A stretch of DNA of 36,310 nt from Citrobacter sp. Res13-Sevr-PEB04-36 (lineage in GTDB: Bacteria > Pseudomonadota > Gammaproteobacteria > Enterobacterales > Enterobacteriaceae), in NCBI RefSeq assembly GCF_015672735.1, contig NZ_JADABY010000072.1, forward strand, positions 1-36,310, read 5' to 3'. Positions 18,549-32,854 of this stretch are shown in pieces. The translations under genes were made by a program, and so were the position numbers. Under the pieces are notes generated by a model. That model saw only the letters and a program-made list of their open reading frames with translations. It made no database searches and was not told the DNA's origin. The number at the start of each line of letters is the position of its first letter. Position 1 is the first letter of the stretch.

Positions 18549-18603
18549 TACTGTTTTTAATGACATGTCTTTATTGACAGTATTTATAAGACTGACATCA
18601 GGC

Positions 18604-18628
18604 AAAAAAAAACCCGCCGAGGCGGGTT
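18604..18628 (-). terminator. terminator of the rplJL-rpoBC operon
   Basis: On the minus strand AACCCGCC and GGCGGGTT (18611-18628) form a stem followed by a long T-run (18604-18612). It lies 22 bases after the rpoC stop. Confidence 0.93.
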
Positions 18629-18649
18629 TTTCATTACAGTCAGCAACGA

Positions 18650-21600
18650 TTAATCGTTGTTAGAACCGCCCAGACCTGCGTTCAGCAGTTCTGCCAGGCT
18701 GGCAGATGCATCTTCCGCAGTAACCTGAGGTGCAGCCGGCTGTTCGCCCGCTGCGCGACGGCGCATACGATCCTGGTGGTACGCATAACCGGTACCGGCA
18801 GGGATCAGACGACCCACGATAACGTTCTCTTTCAGGCCACGCAGTTCGTCGCGTTTACCCGCAACGGCTGCTTCGGTCAGGACACGCGTGGTCTCCTGGA
18901 ACGATGCGGCAGAGATGAACGATTCGGTTGCCAGAGACGCTTTGGTGATACCCAGCAGGTCGCGAGAGTAAGTTGCCGCAACTTTGCCGTTCGCTTCCAG
19001 ATCGCGGTTAGCAATCTTGACGCGGGAGTATTCAACCTGTTCGCCTTCCAGGAAGTCGGAGCTACCAGCACTATCAATGGTCGCTTTACGCAGCATCTGA
19101 CGAACGATAACTTCAATGTGTTTATCGTTAATCTTAACGCCTTGCAGACGGTAAACGTCCTGAACTTCGTTGGTGATGTAACGCGTTACCGCGTGTACGC
19201 CACGAAGACGCAGGATGTCGTGCGGTGCTTCCGGACCGTCGGAAACCACGTCACCACGTTCTACACGTTCACCTTCGAACACGTTGAGCTGACGCCATTT
19301 TGGAATCATCTCTTCGTACGGTTCGCTGCCATCTAATGGGGTGATAACCAGACGACGCTTCCCTTTGGTTTCTTTACCGAAGGAAATGATACCGCTGATT
19401 TCCGCAAGAATAGCCGGCTCTTTCGGACGACGTGCTTCGAACAGGTCCGCAACGCGTGGCAGACCACCGGTGATATCCTTGGTACCGCTGGATTCCTGAG
19501 GAATACGCGCCAGAGCATCACCCGCACTGATCTGGATACCATCTTCCAGCTGAACAATCGCTTTACCCGGCAGGAAGTACTGCGCAGGCATATCGGTACC
19601 TGGGATCAGAACGTCGTTACCGTTAGCATCAACAATTTTCAGTGCCGGACGCAGGTCTTTACCACCTGCAGTACGTTCTGCAGAATCCAGAACTACCAGA
19701 GAAGACAGACCGGTCAGCTCGTCGGTCTGACGAGTAATGGTCTGGCCGTCGATCATGTCAGTGAAGCGGATGAAACCACTTACTTCAGTGATAACTGGCA
19801 TGGTGTGTGGATCCCAGTTTGCAACGGTTTCACCGCCAGCAACCTGCTCGCCATCACCTTTCGCCATAACAGCACCGTAAGGCACTTTATAGCTCTCTTT
19901 GGTACGACCGAATTCGTCGATCAGTTTCAGCTCGGTGTTACGCGAGGTGACTACCAGCTTACCGGCAGAGTTCACAACCGACTTCGCATTGCTCAGACGG
20001 ATGCTACCTTTGTTTTTCACCTGGATGCTGGATTCAGCAGCCGCACGAGATGCCGCACCACCGATGTGGAACGTACGCATCGTCAGCTGTGTACCCGGTT
20101 CACCGATGGACTGTGCCGCGATAACGCCGATGGCTTCACCTTTGTTGATGATGTGGCCACGTGCCAGATCACGACCATAGCAGTGCGCACATACACCAAA
20201 GTCGGTGTCACAGGATACAACGGAACGAACTTTGACGGAGTCAACAGAGTTCTCTTCCAGCAGGTCACACCAGTGCTCGTGCAGCAGCGTGTTGCGTGGA
20301 ACCAGAATATCCGCGGTACCCGGCTTCAGAACGTCTTCAGCAGTCACACGACCCAGTACGCGATCGCGCAGCGGTTCTTTAACATCACCACCCTCGATAA
20401 CCGGGGTCATGGTGATGCCTTCCAGCGTGCCGCAGTCATCTTCAGTCACAACCAGATCCTGCGCGACGTCAACCAGACGACGAGTCAGATAACCGGAGTT
20501 TGCTGTTTTCAGTGCGGTATCCGCCAGACCCTTACGCGCACCGTGCGTGGAGATGAAGTACTGGAGTACGTTCAGACCTTCACGGAAGTTCGCGGTGATT
20601 GGCGTTTCGATGATGGAGCCATCCGGCTTCGCCATCAGACCACGCATACCTGCCAGCTGACGAATCTGTGCTGCAGAACCACGCGCACCGGAGTCGGCCA
20701 TCATGTAGATGCTGTTGAAAGAAACCTGCTGCTCTTCGACGCCATCACGGTTGATAACGGTTTCGGTCTGCAGGTTATCCATCATCGCTTTGGATACACG
20801 ATCGTTCGCCGCTGCCCAGATATCGATAACTTTGTTATAGCGTTCGCCCGCGGTTACCAGACCAGACTGGAACTGCTCCTGGATCTCAGCAACTTCAGCT
20901 TCCGCTTCAGAGATGATCTCGTGTTTCTTCTCTGGGATGACCATGTCATCGATACCAACGGATGCACCTGAACGCGCTGCATAAGCAAAGCCAGTGTACA
21001 TGGTCTGGTCAGCGAAGATAACGGTCGGCTTCAGGCCCAAAATGCGGTAACAGGTGTTCAGCATTTTGGAGATAGCTTTCTTGCCCAGCGCCTGGTTGAC
21101 GATGGAGAAAGGCAGACCTTTCGGTACGATCATCCACAGAATGGCGCGACCAACGGTCGTGTCTTTCAGGCTGGTATGTGCAACGAATTCGCCGTTTTCA
21201 TCTTTTTCGTATTCGGTGATACGCACTTTAACGCGCGCATGCAGAGAGGCCAGACCTGCGCGATAGATACGCTCAGCTTCTTTCGGGCCAGTCAGCACCA
21301 TGCCTTCGCCTTTGGCGTTAACACAGTCACGGGTCATGTAGTACAGACCCAATACAACGTCCTGAGACGGAACGATGATAGGTTCGCCGTTCGCCGGGGA
21401 CAGAATGTTGTTGGTAGACATCATCAGCGCACGCGCTTCGAGCTGGGCTTCCAGCGTCAGCGGTACGTGAACAGCCATCTGGTCACCATCGAAGTCGGCG
21501 TTGTATGCCGCACAAACCAGAGGGTGCAGCTGGATAGCTTTACCTTCGATCAGTACCGGTTCAAATGCCTGGATACCCAGACGGTGCAGTGTTGGTGCAC

Positions 21601-22873
21601 GGTTCAGCAGTACTGGGTGTTCGCGGATAACTTCGTCCAGGATATCCCAAACGACAGCTTCTTCACGCTCAACCATTTTCTTAGCGGCTTTAATGGTGGT
21701 GGCGAGGCCACGCAGTTCCAGCTTGCCGTAGATGAACGGTTTGAACAGTTCCAGTGCCATTTTCTTCGGCAGGCCGCACTGATGCAGACGCAGGTATGGA
21801 CCTACGGTGATAACAGAACGACCGGAGTAGTCAACACGCTTACCGAGCAGGTTCTGACGGAAACGACCCTGCTTACCTTTGATCATATCGGCCAAAGATT
21901 TCAGAGGACGTTTGTTAGAACCGGTGATCGCACGACCGCGACGACCGTTATCCAACAGGGCGTCAACCGCTTCCTGCAGCATACGTTTTTCGTTACGTAC
22001 GATGATATCTGGCGCAGCCAGATCCAGCAGACGTTTCAGACGGTTGTTACGGTTAATGACGCGACGATACAGATCGTTCAGGTCAGAAGTCGCAAAACGA
22101 CCACCATCCAGCGGAACCAGCGGACGCAGATCTGGCGGCAGAACCGGCAGAACGGTCAGGATCATCCACTCTGGCTTGTTGCCAGACTGTACGAACGCTT
22201 CCAGCAGTTTGATACGCTTGGTCAGCTTCTTACGCTTGGTTTCGGAGTTGGTTTCGTTCAGCTCTTCGCGCAGAGTTTCACACTCTTGCTCCAGATCCAT
22301 GCTCTTCAGCAGGGCCTGGATAGCTTCCGCACCCATCTTCGCGTCGAATTCGTCACCGAACTCTTCCAGCGCGTCCAGATACTGCTCTTCAGTCAGGATC
22401 TGTTGACGTTCCAGGTTAGTCATACCGCCTTCGATAACCACATATGATTCGAAGTACAGTACGCGTTCGATATCACGCAGCGGCATATCGAGCAACAGAC
22501 CGATACGGGACGGCAGCGATTTCAGGAACCAGATGTGCGCAGTCGGAGACGCCAGCTCGATGTGGCCCATACGCTCACGGCGTACTTTAGTCTGGGTCAC
22601 TTCAACGCCGCACTTCTCACAGATCACACCACGGTGTTTCAGGCGCTTGTACTTACCGCACAGGCACTCATAGTCTTTTACTGGCCCAAAGATACGGGCG
22701 CAGAAAAGGCCGTCACGCTCAGGTTTGAACGTACGGTAGTTAATGGTTTCCGGCTTCTTAACTTCACCGAAAGACCATGAACGGATCATGTCTGGCGAGG
22801 CCAGAGCAATTTTGATCGCATCAAACTCTTCGGTTTTAGTCTGCGCTTTCAGAAACTTTAATAAATCTTTCAC
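18650..22873 (-). CDS. rpoC: RNA polymerase beta' subunit
   Basis: This is the largest catalytic subunit of RNA polymerase. The protein is 1407 aa with a GTG start at 22873 ([11 protein letters not shown]), the same length as E. coli. A longer in-frame ATG at 22909 adds 12 residues but ignores GGGAG placed 7 bases before the GTG. The N-terminal zinc ribbon is [20 protein letters not shown]. The Mg-binding loop is [15 protein letters not shown]. The second zinc site is [12 protein letters not shown]. The trigger-loop region has the usual [10 protein letters not shown]. It lies 76 bases after rpoB in one operon, with a terminator just downstream. Confidence 0.99.
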   Translation of the reverse strand: MKDLLKFLKAQTKTEEFDAIKIALASPDMIRSWSFGEVKKPETINYRTFKPERDGLFCARIFGPVKDYECLCGKYKRLKHRGVICEKCGVEVTQTKVRRERMGHIELASPTAHIWFLKSLPSRIGLLLDMPLRDIERVLYFESYVVIEGGMTNLERQQILTEEQYLDALEEFGDEFDAKMGAEAIQALLKSMDLEQECETLREELNETNSETKRKKLTKRIKLLEAFVQSGNKPEWMILTVLPVLPPDLRPLVPLDGGRFATSDLNDLYRRVINRNNRLKRLLDLAAPDIIVRNEKRMLQEAVDALLDNGRRGRAITGSNKRPLKSLADMIKGKQGRFRQNLLGKRVDYSGRSVITVGPYLRLHQCGLPKKMALELFKPFIYGKLELRGLATTIKAAKKMVEREEAVVWDILDEVIREHPVLLNRAPTLHRLGIQAFEPVLIEGKAIQLHPLVCAAYNADFDGDQMAVHVPLTLEAQLEARALMMSTNNILSPANGEPIIVPSQDVVLGLYYMTRDCVNAKGEGMVLTGPKEAERIYRAGLASLHARVKVRITEYEKDENGEFVAHTSLKDTTVGRAILWMIVPKGLPFSIVNQALGKKAISKMLNTCYRILGLKPTVIFADQTMYTGFAYAARSGASVGIDDMVIPEKKHEIISEAEAEVAEIQEQFQSGLVTAGERYNKVIDIWAAANDRVSKAMMDNLQTETVINRDGVEEQQVSFNSIYMMADSGARGSAAQIRQLAGMRGLMAKPDGSIIETPITANFREGLNVLQYFISTHGARKGLADTALKTANSGYLTRRLVDVAQDLVVTEDDCGTLEGITMTPVIEGGDVKEPLRDRVLGRVTAEDVLKPGTADILVPRNTLLHEHWCDLLEENSVDSVKVRSVVSCDTDFGVCAHCYGRDLARGHIINKGEAIGVIAAQSIGEPGTQLTMRTFHIGGAASRAAAESSIQVKNKGSIRLSNAKSVVNSAGKLVVTSRNTELKLIDEFGRTKESYKVPYGAVMAKGDGEQVAGGETVANWDPHTMPVITEVSGFIRFTDMIDGQTITRQTDELTGLSSLVVLDSAERTAGGKDLRPALKIVDANGNDVLIPGTDMPAQYFLPGKAIVQLEDGIQISAGDALARIPQESSGTKDITGGLPRVADLFEARRPKEPAILAEISGIISFGKETKGKRRLVITPLDGSEPYEEMIPKWRQLNVFEGERVERGDVVSDGPEAPHDILRLRGVHAVTRYITNEVQDVYRLQGVKINDKHIEVIVRQMLRKATIDSAGSSDFLEGEQVEYSRVKIANRDLEANGKVAATYSRDLLGITKASLATESFISAASFQETTRVLTEAAVAGKRDELRGLKENVIVGRLIPAGTGYAYHQDRMRRRAAGEQPAAPQVTAEDASASLAELLNAGLGGSNND

Positions 22874-22949
22874 GGATTTGCTCCCGTCGGAGTTAGCACA
22901 ATCTGGCACCGGGTCTTACCCCGGCACCAGTGACCTGTTTGAGCGAGAG

Positions 22950-25900
22950 TTACTCGTCTTCCAGCTCGATGTTGATACCCAGCGAACGAATCTCTTTCAA
23001 CAGTACGTTGAAGGATTCTGGCATGCCTGGTTCCATCTGATGGTTGCCGTCCACGATGTTTTTATACATCTTGGTACGACCATTCACGTCATCAGACTTA
23101 ACGGTGAGCATTTCCTGCAGGGTGTATGCCGCGCCATATGCTTCCAGCGCCCACACTTCCATCTCCCCGAAGCGCTGACCACCGAACTGAGCCTTACCAC
23201 CCAGCGGCTGCTGAGTAACCAGGCTGTAAGAACCGGTAGAACGCGCGTGCATCTTGTCATCAACCAAGTGGTTCAGTTTCAGCATGTACATGTAGCCAAC
23301 GGTAACCTGGCGCTCGAATTGCTCACCGGTACGACCGTCGAACAGTGTGATCTGACCAGAAGTCGGCAGGCCACCCAGCTGTAACAGTTCCTTGATTTCA
23401 GACTCTTTCGCACCGTCGAAGACCGGCGTTGCGATTGGCATACCTTTTTTCAGGTTTTCAGCCAGACGCAGAACTTCTTCATCACTGAAGGTATTCAGGT
23501 CAACTTTCTGACGAACGTCGGTACCCAGATCGTAGGCACGCTGGATGAATTCGCGCAGTTTGGCGACTTCTTCTTGCTGCTTCAGCATGGCGTTGATTTT
23601 CTCGCCGATACCTTTCGCAGCCATACCCAGGTGAGTTTCAAGGATCTGACCGATGTTCATACGCGATGGTACGCCCAGCGGGTTCAGTACGATATCTACC
23701 GGCGTACCGTTAGCATCGTGTGGCATATCTTCGATCGGGTTGATCTTAGAGATAACACCCTTGTTACCGTGACGACCTGCCATCTTATCACCAGGCTGGA
23801 TCCGACGTTTAACCGCCAGATAAACCTTAACAATCTTCAGCACGCCTGGTGCCAGATCGTCGCCCTGAGTGATTTTACGGCGTTTCGCTTCGAGTTTTTT
23901 CTCGAATTCGTGTTTCAGTTCGTCGTACTGCTCAGCCAGCTGTTCCAGCTGATTTTGTTTCTCTTCGTCGGTCAGGCCGAGTTCCAGCCAGCGATCGCGC
24001 GGCAGTTTGTCGAGCTTCTCAGCTTCAACGCCACCGGCAACCAGCACCGCGTAGATACGGCTAAACAGGCCAGCTTCGAGGATCTGCAGTTCTTCAGACA
24101 GGTCTTTCTTCGCCTGCTTCAGCTGCATCTCTTCGATTTCCAGCGCACGTTTGTCTTTTTCTACGCCATCGCGAGTAAAGACCTGAACGTCGATAATCGT
24201 ACCGGAAACACCGTTTGGTACACGCAGAGAAGAGTCTTTAACATCAGACGCTTTCTCACCGAAGATGGCACGCAGCAGTTTCTCTTCTGGCGTCAGCTGG
24301 GTTTCACCTTTCGGCGTTACCTTACCAACCAGAATGTCACCACCGGTGACTTCTGCACCAATGTAAACGATACCGGACTCATCCAGTTTGGAGAGCGCAG
24401 CTTCACCCACGTTCGGGATATCAGCGGTGATCTCTTCTGGCCCCAGCTTAGTGTCACGGGAGACACATGCCAGTTCCTGAATGTGGATGGTGGTGAAACG
24501 GTCTTCCTGGACAACACGCTCAGATACGAGGATGGAGTCTTCGAAGTTGTAACCGTTCCATGGCATGAATGCCACGCGCATGTTCTGACCCAGAGCCAGT
24601 TCACCGAGGTCGGTGGACGGACCGTCTGCCAGCACATCACCACGTTCAACCGGCTCACCCAGAGATACGCACGGCATCTGGTTGATACAGGTGTTCTGGT
24701 TCGAACGGGTGTATTTGGTCAGGTTATAGATGTCGATACCCGCTTCGCCCGCATGCATCTCGTCTTCGTTAACTTTGATAACGATACGGGAAGCATCAAC
24801 GTACTGAACGGTACCGCCACGCTTAGCAACAGCAGTAACACCGGAGTCAACGGCAACAGCACGTTCCATACCGGTACCAACCAGCGGCTTATCAGCGCGC
24901 AGAGTCGGAACCGCCTGACGTTGCATGTTTGCACCCATCAATGCACGGTTGGCGTCATCGTGTTCCAGGAACGGGATCAGGGACGCACCGACGGATACCA
25001 CCTGTTGGGTGGATACGTCCATGTAGTCAACCTGGTCGCGGCTGAACAAGCTGGATTCGCCTTTGCTACGGCACGTTACCAGGTCTTCTACAAAGTGGCC
25101 TTCGTCATCCAGGTTGGAGTTCGCCTGAGCGATAACGTAGTTGCCTTCTTCGATAGCAGACAGGTAATGAATTTCGTCGGTAACAACACCGTCAGTCACT
25201 TTACGATACGGCGTTTCAAGGAAGCCATATTCGTTAGTCTGTGCGTACACGGACAGGGAGTTGATCAGACCGATGTTCGGACCTTCAGGGGTTTCGATTG
25301 GACATACGCGACCGTAGTGAGTCGGGTGTACGTCTCGAACTTCGAAGCCTGCACGTTCACGGGTCAGACCGCCTGGGCCGAGGGCAGAGATACGACGCTT
25401 GTGCGTAATCTCAGACAGCGGGTTGTTCTGGTCCATAAACTGAGACAGCTGGCTGGAACCGAAGAACTCTTTCACTGCGGCAGAAATCGGCTTGGCGTTG
25501 ATCATATCCTGAGGCATCAGGGTATCCAGATCGCCCAGAGACAGACGCTCTTTCACCGCACGCTCTACACGAACCAGGCCAACGCGGAACTGGTTTTCCG
25601 CCATTTCGCCAACAGAACGGATACGACGGTTACCGAGGTGGTCGATATCATCGACTTCGCCTTTACCGTTACGGATATCGATGAGCTTCTTCATCACTTC
25701 GATGATGTCGTCTTTGCTCAGGATACCGGAACCTTCGATCTCGTCACGCAGCAGAGAACGGTTGAACTTCATACGACCAACCGCAGACAAGTCATAGCGG
25801 TCTTCGGAGAAGAACAGGTTCTCGAACAGGCTTTCAGCAGCTTCGCGAGTCGGCGGCTCACCAGGGCGCATCATGCGGTAGATTTCTACCAGCGCGCTCA

Positions 25901-26978
25901 GACGATCGTTGGTTGGGTCGACGCGAATCGTTTCAGAGATATACGCACCGTGGTCCAGATCGTTGGTAAACAGCGTTTCGATACGCTTGTGACCAGACTG
26001 GCTCAGCTTAGCCAGCAGATCCAGGCTCAGTTCCATGTTCGCTGCGCAAATCAGCTCACCGGTTGATGCGTCAACGTAATCTTTAGCCGCAACTTTGCCC
26101 GCGATGTACTCAACTGGAACTTCGATAAGCTTGATATCGTCTTTTTCCAGCTGACGAATATGGCGCGCAGTGATGCGACGACCTTTTTCGACGTAGATTT
26201 TGCCGTTGGCTTCGATATCAAAGGAGGCGGTTTCACCACGCAGGCGTTCCGGCACCAGTTCCATCTGCAGCTTGTTGTCACGAATTTCGAAGACAACTTT
26301 CTCAAAGAACAGGTCAAGGATCTGTTCAGTGGTGTACTGCAGCGCACGCAGAATAATGGTCGCTGGCAGTTTGCGGCGACGGTCAATACGTACGAACAGG
26401 TTGTCCTTCGGATCGAATTCGAAATCCAGCCAGGAACCACGGTAAGGAATGATACGCGCGTTATAAAGCACTTTACCCGAAGAGTGGGTTTTACCCTTAT
26501 CGGAGTCAAAGAAGACGCCTGGGCTACGGTGCAACTGGGAAACAATAACACGCTCGGTACCGTTGATGACAAAGGTACCGTTGTCAGTCATGAGCGGAAT
26601 TTCACCCATGTAGACTTCTTGTTCTTTAATGTCTTTTACGGTGCCTTCCGGCGCTTCGCGCTCGTAGATCACCAGACGCAGTTTGACGCGCAGCGGTGCG
26701 GAATAAGTCACGCCACGGATCTGACATTCCTGAACGTCAAAAACAGGTTCGCCAAGGCGGTAGCTGACGTACTGCAGCTCAGAATTACCGCTATAGCTTT
26801 TAATAGGGAAAACGGAACGGAAAGCTGCTTCCAGACCATACTGCCCTTCAGGATCTTGCTCGATGAACTTCTGAAACGAGTCAAGCTGGATAGAAAGGAG
26901 ATAAGGTATGTCCAACACTTGCGGACGTTTACCAAAATCCTTACGAATACGTTTTTTCTCGGTATAGGAGTAAACCAT
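22950..26978 (-). CDS. rpoB: RNA polymerase beta subunit
   Basis: This is the second catalytic subunit, 1342 aa as in E. coli. The rifampicin region reads [31 protein letters not shown] and is wild type at the usual resistance positions (for example D516, H526 and S531 by motif). The C-terminus contains the clamp-binding [24 protein letters not shown]. The ATG follows GAGGAA. Expression is set by the attenuator and processing region between rplL and rpoB. Codon use is strongly biased, which opens a long meaningless antisense frame. Confidence 0.99.
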   Translation of the reverse strand: MVYSYTEKKRIRKDFGKRPQVLDIPYLLSIQLDSFQKFIEQDPEGQYGLEAAFRSVFPIKSYSGNSELQYVSYRLGEPVFDVQECQIRGVTYSAPLRVKLRLVIYEREAPEGTVKDIKEQEVYMGEIPLMTDNGTFVINGTERVIVSQLHRSPGVFFDSDKGKTHSSGKVLYNARIIPYRGSWLDFEFDPKDNLFVRIDRRRKLPATIILRALQYTTEQILDLFFEKVVFEIRDNKLQMELVPERLRGETASFDIEANGKIYVEKGRRITARHIRQLEKDDIKLIEVPVEYIAGKVAAKDYVDASTGELICAANMELSLDLLAKLSQSGHKRIETLFTNDLDHGAYISETIRVDPTNDRLSALVEIYRMMRPGEPPTREAAESLFENLFFSEDRYDLSAVGRMKFNRSLLRDEIEGSGILSKDDIIEVMKKLIDIRNGKGEVDDIDHLGNRRIRSVGEMAENQFRVGLVRVERAVKERLSLGDLDTLMPQDMINAKPISAAVKEFFGSSQLSQFMDQNNPLSEITHKRRISALGPGGLTRERAGFEVRDVHPTHYGRVCPIETPEGPNIGLINSLSVYAQTNEYGFLETPYRKVTDGVVTDEIHYLSAIEEGNYVIAQANSNLDDEGHFVEDLVTCRSKGESSLFSRDQVDYMDVSTQQVVSVGASLIPFLEHDDANRALMGANMQRQAVPTLRADKPLVGTGMERAVAVDSGVTAVAKRGGTVQYVDASRIVIKVNEDEMHAGEAGIDIYNLTKYTRSNQNTCINQMPCVSLGEPVERGDVLADGPSTDLGELALGQNMRVAFMPWNGYNFEDSILVSERVVQEDRFTTIHIQELACVSRDTKLGPEEITADIPNVGEAALSKLDESGIVYIGAEVTGGDILVGKVTPKGETQLTPEEKLLRAIFGEKASDVKDSSLRVPNGVSGTIIDVQVFTRDGVEKDKRALEIEEMQLKQAKKDLSEELQILEAGLFSRIYAVLVAGGVEAEKLDKLPRDRWLELGLTDEEKQNQLEQLAEQYDELKHEFEKKLEAKRRKITQGDDLAPGVLKIVKVYLAVKRRIQPGDKMAGRHGNKGVISKINPIEDMPHDANGTPVDIVLNPLGVPSRMNIGQILETHLGMAAKGIGEKINAMLKQQEEVAKLREFIQRAYDLGTDVRQKVDLNTFSDEEVLRLAENLKKGMPIATPVFDGAKESEIKELLQLGGLPTSGQITLFDGRTGEQFERQVTVGYMYMLKLNHLVDDKMHARSTGSYSLVTQQPLGGKAQFGGQRFGEMEVWALEAYGAAYTLQEMLTVKSDDVNGRTKMYKNIVDGNHQMEPGMPESFNVLLKEIRSLGINIELEDE

Positions 26979-26999
26979 TAGGGTTCCTCAGCTCGCTGA

Positions 27000-27180
27000 C
27001 AAGTCGACCCATCTGTCCGACGAAGGGACAGTTTGTGCAACACTATTTTGTTGACCGGAAAATCGAATACTTTCCGCAATGCCTGTTGCTATCACGCTTA
27101 AACCATTTCGTTGCGATTTACACAGAGCGGAGGCTCTGTCGCAATATATTAAGGCGTCGATAGAAACAAACATTGAAAGG
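27000..27180 (-). promoter_or_regulatory. rplL-rpoB processing region (RNase III type)
   Basis: This untranslated stretch lies between the attenuator and rpoB. It includes the hairpin ACAGAGC/GCTCTGT (27122-27139) and imperfect long-range pairing. In E. coli RNase III cuts the mRNA in this interval. The sequence reads as the same element, but I cannot place the exact cuts. Confidence 0.6.
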
Positions 27181-27228
27181 CACAACAGTAGTCAAACAGT
27201 GTGAAATGCTACTGGCGCCTTACAGCGC

Positions 27229-27259
27229 AAAAAGGCTGGTGACTAAAAAGTCACCAGCC
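27229..27259 (-). terminator. rplL-rpoB attenuator
   Basis: On the minus strand GGCTGGTGACT (27259-27249 region) pairs perfectly with AGTCACCAGCC over 11 bases with a TTTT loop, then TTTTT. It is the partial terminator that gives more L7/L12 than beta subunit in E. coli. Confidence 0.92.
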
Positions 27260-27262
27260 ATC

Positions 27263-27280
27263 AGCCTAATTTCTTAGGCT
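27263..27280 (-). other. small hairpin before the rplL-rpoB attenuator
   Basis: AGCCTAA (27263-27269) pairs with TTAGGCT (27274-27280) around TTTC. It stands 3 bases from the attenuator stem and 18 bases after the rplL stop. It has no U-run of its own and probably protects the rplL 3' end or helps the attenuator. Confidence 0.6.
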
Positions 27281-27298
27281 GCAACTAGAAAAGTTGGC

Positions 27299-27664
<366 letters not shown>

Positions 27665-27730
27665 TTAAATTGTTCCTGAAAATCAGAATAAGTTTATACG
27701 TAAGCAGATGCTTGATAAAGATAACTGCGA

Positions 27731-28228
27731 TTAAGCAGCTTCTTTCGCATCGCGAACAGCAGCCAGAGTGCGAACCAGTTTGCCAGCCGAAGCTTCTTTC
27801 ATGGTTGCCATCAGGCGTGCAATTGCTTCTTCGTAGGTCGGCAGAGTTGCCAGGCGATCGATTTGCGATGCCGGGATCAATTCACCTTCAAAGGCTGCGG
27901 CTTTGACCTCAAATTTTGCATTCGCTTTCGCGAAATCTTTGAACAGACGAGCAGCTGCGCCCGGGTGTTCCATAGAATATGCAATCAGGGTCGGACCAAC
28001 GAACGCGTCTTTCAGGCACTCAAACTGAGTACCTTCAACAACACGGCGCAGCAGGGTGTTACGAACAACACGCATGTATACGCCGGCTTCGCGACCTGCT
28101 TTACGCAGTTCAGTCATTTTGTCTACAGTAACGCCACGGGAATCCGCAACTACTGCAGACAGCGCGCCTTTGGCTACTTCGCTGACTTCAGCAACAATCG
28201 CTTGTTTGTCTTGAAGATTTAAAGCCAT
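27731..28228 (-). CDS. rplJ: ribosomal protein L10
   Basis: L10 is the base of the ribosomal stalk; it binds 23S rRNA and L7/L12 dimers. The protein is 165 aa starting [17 protein letters not shown], the E. coli length. I chose the ATG at 28228, which follows AGGAG. The open frame runs 11 codons further upstream but without a ribosome binding site. L10 with L7/L12 represses its own operon by binding the leader upstream. Confidence 0.98.
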   Translation of the reverse strand: MALNLQDKQAIVAEVSEVAKGALSAVVADSRGVTVDKMTELRKAGREAGVYMRVVRNTLLRRVVEGTQFECLKDAFVGPTLIAYSMEHPGAAARLFKDFAKANAKFEVKAAAFEGELIPASQIDRLATLPTYEEAIARLMATMKEASAGKLVRTLAAVRDAKEAA

Positions 28229-28599
28229 TAGCTTTGCTCCTGGATGTTTGCCGGAACTCATGTTCCGGAACTCACTTCACTCTTCCCAACGGACAGAGCG
28301 TCTTAATACGGTGAGCAGAAACAAGCCAGAGTATCAGAAATAATCTTAGCGTTCTGTCACCGTCTACGCAGGGCATTAAGCTTCTTTCGAAACACCTGCG
28401 GTCTTCGACGGAGGCCTGGATAGGCCAGGCTCCAACGAACAAATCTTGTCTATCTGCCGCTATTCAATCTGTGACGGCGTTGACTGCCTTCGTTCACACC
28501 AGTCACATAGTTAACTATGCTCCTGGCGATTCACTCAGTTGTCGCCTTGCCACAGCCTGAATATCTTGGATATACGTCTGCAATTAGCAGAAACGTGGG
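28229..28599 (-). promoter_or_regulatory. rplJL leader (L10 autoregulation region)
   Basis: The leader of about 370 bases has no gene. It can form several hairpins, for example GCCTGG/CCAGGC around 28412-28430. In E. coli L10-(L12)4 binds this leader and shuts off rplJL translation. The order and text are strongly like E. coli, but I have not located the binding kink exactly. Confidence 0.7.
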
Positions 28600-28605
28600 G
28601 GTAAG

Positions 28606-28634
28606 ATTGTAGACAAAATCACCGCCCACGTAAA
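28606..28634 (-). promoter_or_regulatory. rplJ promoter (P-L10)
   Basis: On the minus strand -35 TTTACG (28629-28634), a 17-base spacer and -10 TACAAT (28606-28611) predict a start near 28599. The promoter begins just after the rplA stop. Confidence 0.85.
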
Positions 28635-28642
28635 GGCGAATA

Positions 28643-29827
<1,185 letters not shown>

Positions 29828-29860
29828 GTGATAAAATTCGTTTTACGGATGCTATCCATA

Positions 29861-29900
29861 AAAACAAAAGGCGCGAAATTGTATTCCAATCTCGCGCCTT
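29861..29900 (-). terminator. terminator-like hairpin after nusG
   Basis: On the minus strand AAGGCGCGA (29900-29892) and TCGCGCCTT (29876-29868) pair over 9 bases with a 15-base loop. TTGTTTTT follows. It lies 38 bases after nusG and coincides with the rplK promoter. Confidence 0.7.
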
Positions 29901-29906
29901 GTGCAA
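29878..29906 (-). promoter_or_regulatory. rplK promoter (P-L11)
   Basis: On the minus strand -35 TTGCAC (29901-29906), a 17-base spacer and -10 TACAAT (29878-29883) predict a start near 29871. The -10 lies in the loop of the nusG terminator hairpin. Confidence 0.9.
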
Positions 29907-29937
29907 CGATTAAATCGCCGCTTTTTTGATCGACTTG

Positions 29938-30483
29938 TTAGGCTTTCTCAACCTGAGCGAAGTCCAGCTCAACCGGCGTTGCACGACCGAAGATAGATAC
30001 GGAAACCTTCAGACGAGACTTCTCATAATCCACTTCTTCAACTACGCCGTTAAAGTCAGCAAACGGACCGTCGCTAACGCGAACCATTTCACCCGGTTCG
30101 AACATCGTTTTCGGACGTGGCTTATCGCCAACCTGCTGCAGGCGGTTCATGATCGCATCAACTTCTTTGTCGCTGATCGGAGCTGGGCGGTCAGACGTAC
30201 CGCCGATGAAGCCCATCACACGCGGCACACTGCGCACCAGGTGCCAGCTCGCATCGTTCATGACCATCTGAACCAGTACGTAGCCCGGGAAGAATTTACG
30301 TTCGCTTTTGCGACGCTGGCCGCCACGGATTTCGACCACTTCTTCGGTCGGTACCATGACTTCGCCAAACAACTCTTCCATATTTTGTAACTTGATATAC
30401 TCACGCAGCGATGTGGCTACGCGGCCTTCAAAACCGGAAAACGCCTGAACGACGTACCAGCGCTTTTTAGGGGCTTCAGACAT
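29938..30483 (-). CDS. nusG: transcription elongation/termination factor NusG
   Basis: NusG binds RNA polymerase and links it to Rho or to ribosomal protein S10. The protein is 181 aa, as in E. coli. The NGN domain is about 1-115 ([14 protein letters not shown]...). The KOW domain follows at about 125-180 ([23 protein letters not shown]). The start is one base after the secE stop, so the pair is one operon. Confidence 0.99.
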   Translation of the reverse strand: MSEAPKKRWYVVQAFSGFEGRVATSLREYIKLQNMEELFGEVMVPTEEVVEIRGGQRRKSERKFFPGYVLVQMVMNDASWHLVRSVPRVMGFIGGTSDRPAPISDKEVDAIMNRLQQVGDKPRPKTMFEPGEMVRVSDGPFADFNGVVEEVDYEKSRLKVSVSIFGRATPVELDFAQVEKA

Positions 30484-30484
30484 C

Positions 30485-30868
30485 TTAGAACCTCAGGCCA
30501 GTGATAAAGGATACCAGGCGAACCAGAATACCATCCAGTCCCCACAGGATCAGTGACATAACTGCGGTAACCGCAGCCACAATCAACGTGGTGTGCAATG
30601 TTTCCTGGCGAGTCGGCCAAATGACCTTACGGACTTCGGTTCTCGCTTCACGGGCAAAAGCAACGGTCGCTTTACCTTTTGTTGTCAACAGCGCGACACC
30701 ACCCGCTGCAGCAATCAGAATCACTACGGCCAGCGCACGCAACGGCAGCATCATGTCACGATAAAGGTAGTTGCCCACGATAGCTACAAGCAGCAATACA
30801 GCGACAACAACCCACTTCATCGCTTCCAGGCCACGCCCGCTTCCTTGAGCTTCGGTATTCGCACTCAT
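30485..30868 (-). CDS. secE: preprotein translocase subunit SecE
   Basis: SecE is an essential inner-membrane clamp of the SecYEG translocon. The protein is 127 aa, as in E. coli. Three membrane segments lie at about 19-36, 45-63 and 93-111. Between the second and third is the conserved cytoplasmic helix ([21 protein letters not shown]). The gene heads the secE-nusG operon. Confidence 0.98.
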   Translation of the reverse strand: MSANTEAQGSGRGLEAMKWVVVAVLLLVAIVGNYLYRDMMLPLRALAVVILIAAAGGVALLTTKGKATVAFAREARTEVRKVIWPTRQETLHTTLIVAAVTAVMSLILWGLDGILVRLVSFITGLRF

Positions 30869-30989
30869 AAACCAACCTGTCAGAAGTATTCTACAAACAT
30901 TTTCACCCCGCGTAAGCGAGGCAATCCAAACCGAAATGCTCTGGTGCGTTTCGGACTAAACGCCCTCTTCAGAGCCTGTCTCAGCAATG

Positions 30990-31018
30990 ATTATGGCAAA
31001 AAAAATCACTGATGAGCC
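30990..31018 (-). promoter_or_regulatory. likely secE-nusG promoter
   Basis: On the minus strand CATAAT (30990-30995) is a good -10. The matching -35 (GGCTCA, 31013-31018) is weak, and a run of T fills the spacer. It lies about 120 bases before secE and after the tufB terminator. Confidence 0.4.
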
Positions 31019-31040
31019 AGGTTCTGGTTCGACAGCGTAT

Positions 31041-31063
31041 AAAAAGGGCATCAAATGATGCCC
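31041..31063 (-). terminator. tufB terminator
   Basis: On the minus strand GGGCATCA and TGATGCCC (31046-31063) form a perfect 8-base stem with a 2-base loop followed by TTTTT. It lies 35 bases after the tufB stop. Confidence 0.93.
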
Positions 31064-31097
31064 TTTTATTGCGCATTGCGTCAAATAATATCAGCAA

Positions 31098-32318
<1,221 letters not shown>

Positions 32319-32400
32319 TCACCACATCAACCAGGCAATATACCTGAACTGTTGAATGCTTTTAAAAGTAAACAGAGAGAAACGGGAAGGAGAAGTGAAG

Positions 32401-32476
32401 TGGTGCTGATACCCAGAGTCGAACTGGGGACCTCACCCTTACCAAGGGTGCGCTCTACCAACTGAGCCATATCAGC
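32401..32476 (-). tRNA. thrT: tRNA-Thr (GGT)
   Basis: This is a 76-base cloverleaf starting GCTGATATGGCTCAG, with encoded CCA and anticodon GGT in CCTTGGTAAGG. It is the last tRNA before tufB, 118 bases upstream of it. Confidence 0.98.
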
Positions 32477-32481
32477 ACGTC

Positions 32482-32556
<75 letters not shown>

Positions 32557-32590
32557 ATCCTGAAACTCGGCTACCCAGTTCTTTCTGTAA

Positions 32591-32620
32591 TAAAAAAGAG
32601 ATTTCTCTCTTTTTTATTTG
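32591..32620 (-). other. AT-rich perfect hairpin in the tyrU-glyT spacer
   Basis: AATAAAAAAGAGA (32591-32603) and TCTCTTTTTTATT (32608-32620) pair over all 13 bases around a 4-base loop. It occupies the middle of the 115-base spacer between tyrU and glyT, the longest spacer within this tRNA cluster. It may be a processing or attenuation element. Confidence 0.6.
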
Positions 32621-32671
32621 AGCTGGTTAATTTTTCTAACCAACCCAGGCGGCGATAACGCTGCCAGAAAG

Positions 32672-32756
<85 letters not shown>

Positions 32757-32764
32757 GGACTTGA

Positions 32765-32840
<76 letters not shown>

Positions 32841-32854
32841 ATCAAGTAGCGCGC

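Noticed and set aside
19805..22447. 388-aa and 423-aa open frames opposite rpoC
   Set aside because: The same codon-bias effect explains them; there is no ribosome binding site or recognisable domain.
23574..26066. 830-aa open frame on the plus strand opposite rpoB
   Set aside because: It is antisense to rpoB. Strong codon bias in highly expressed genes avoids codons that read as stops on the other strand. The translated product is low-complexity and resembles no family.
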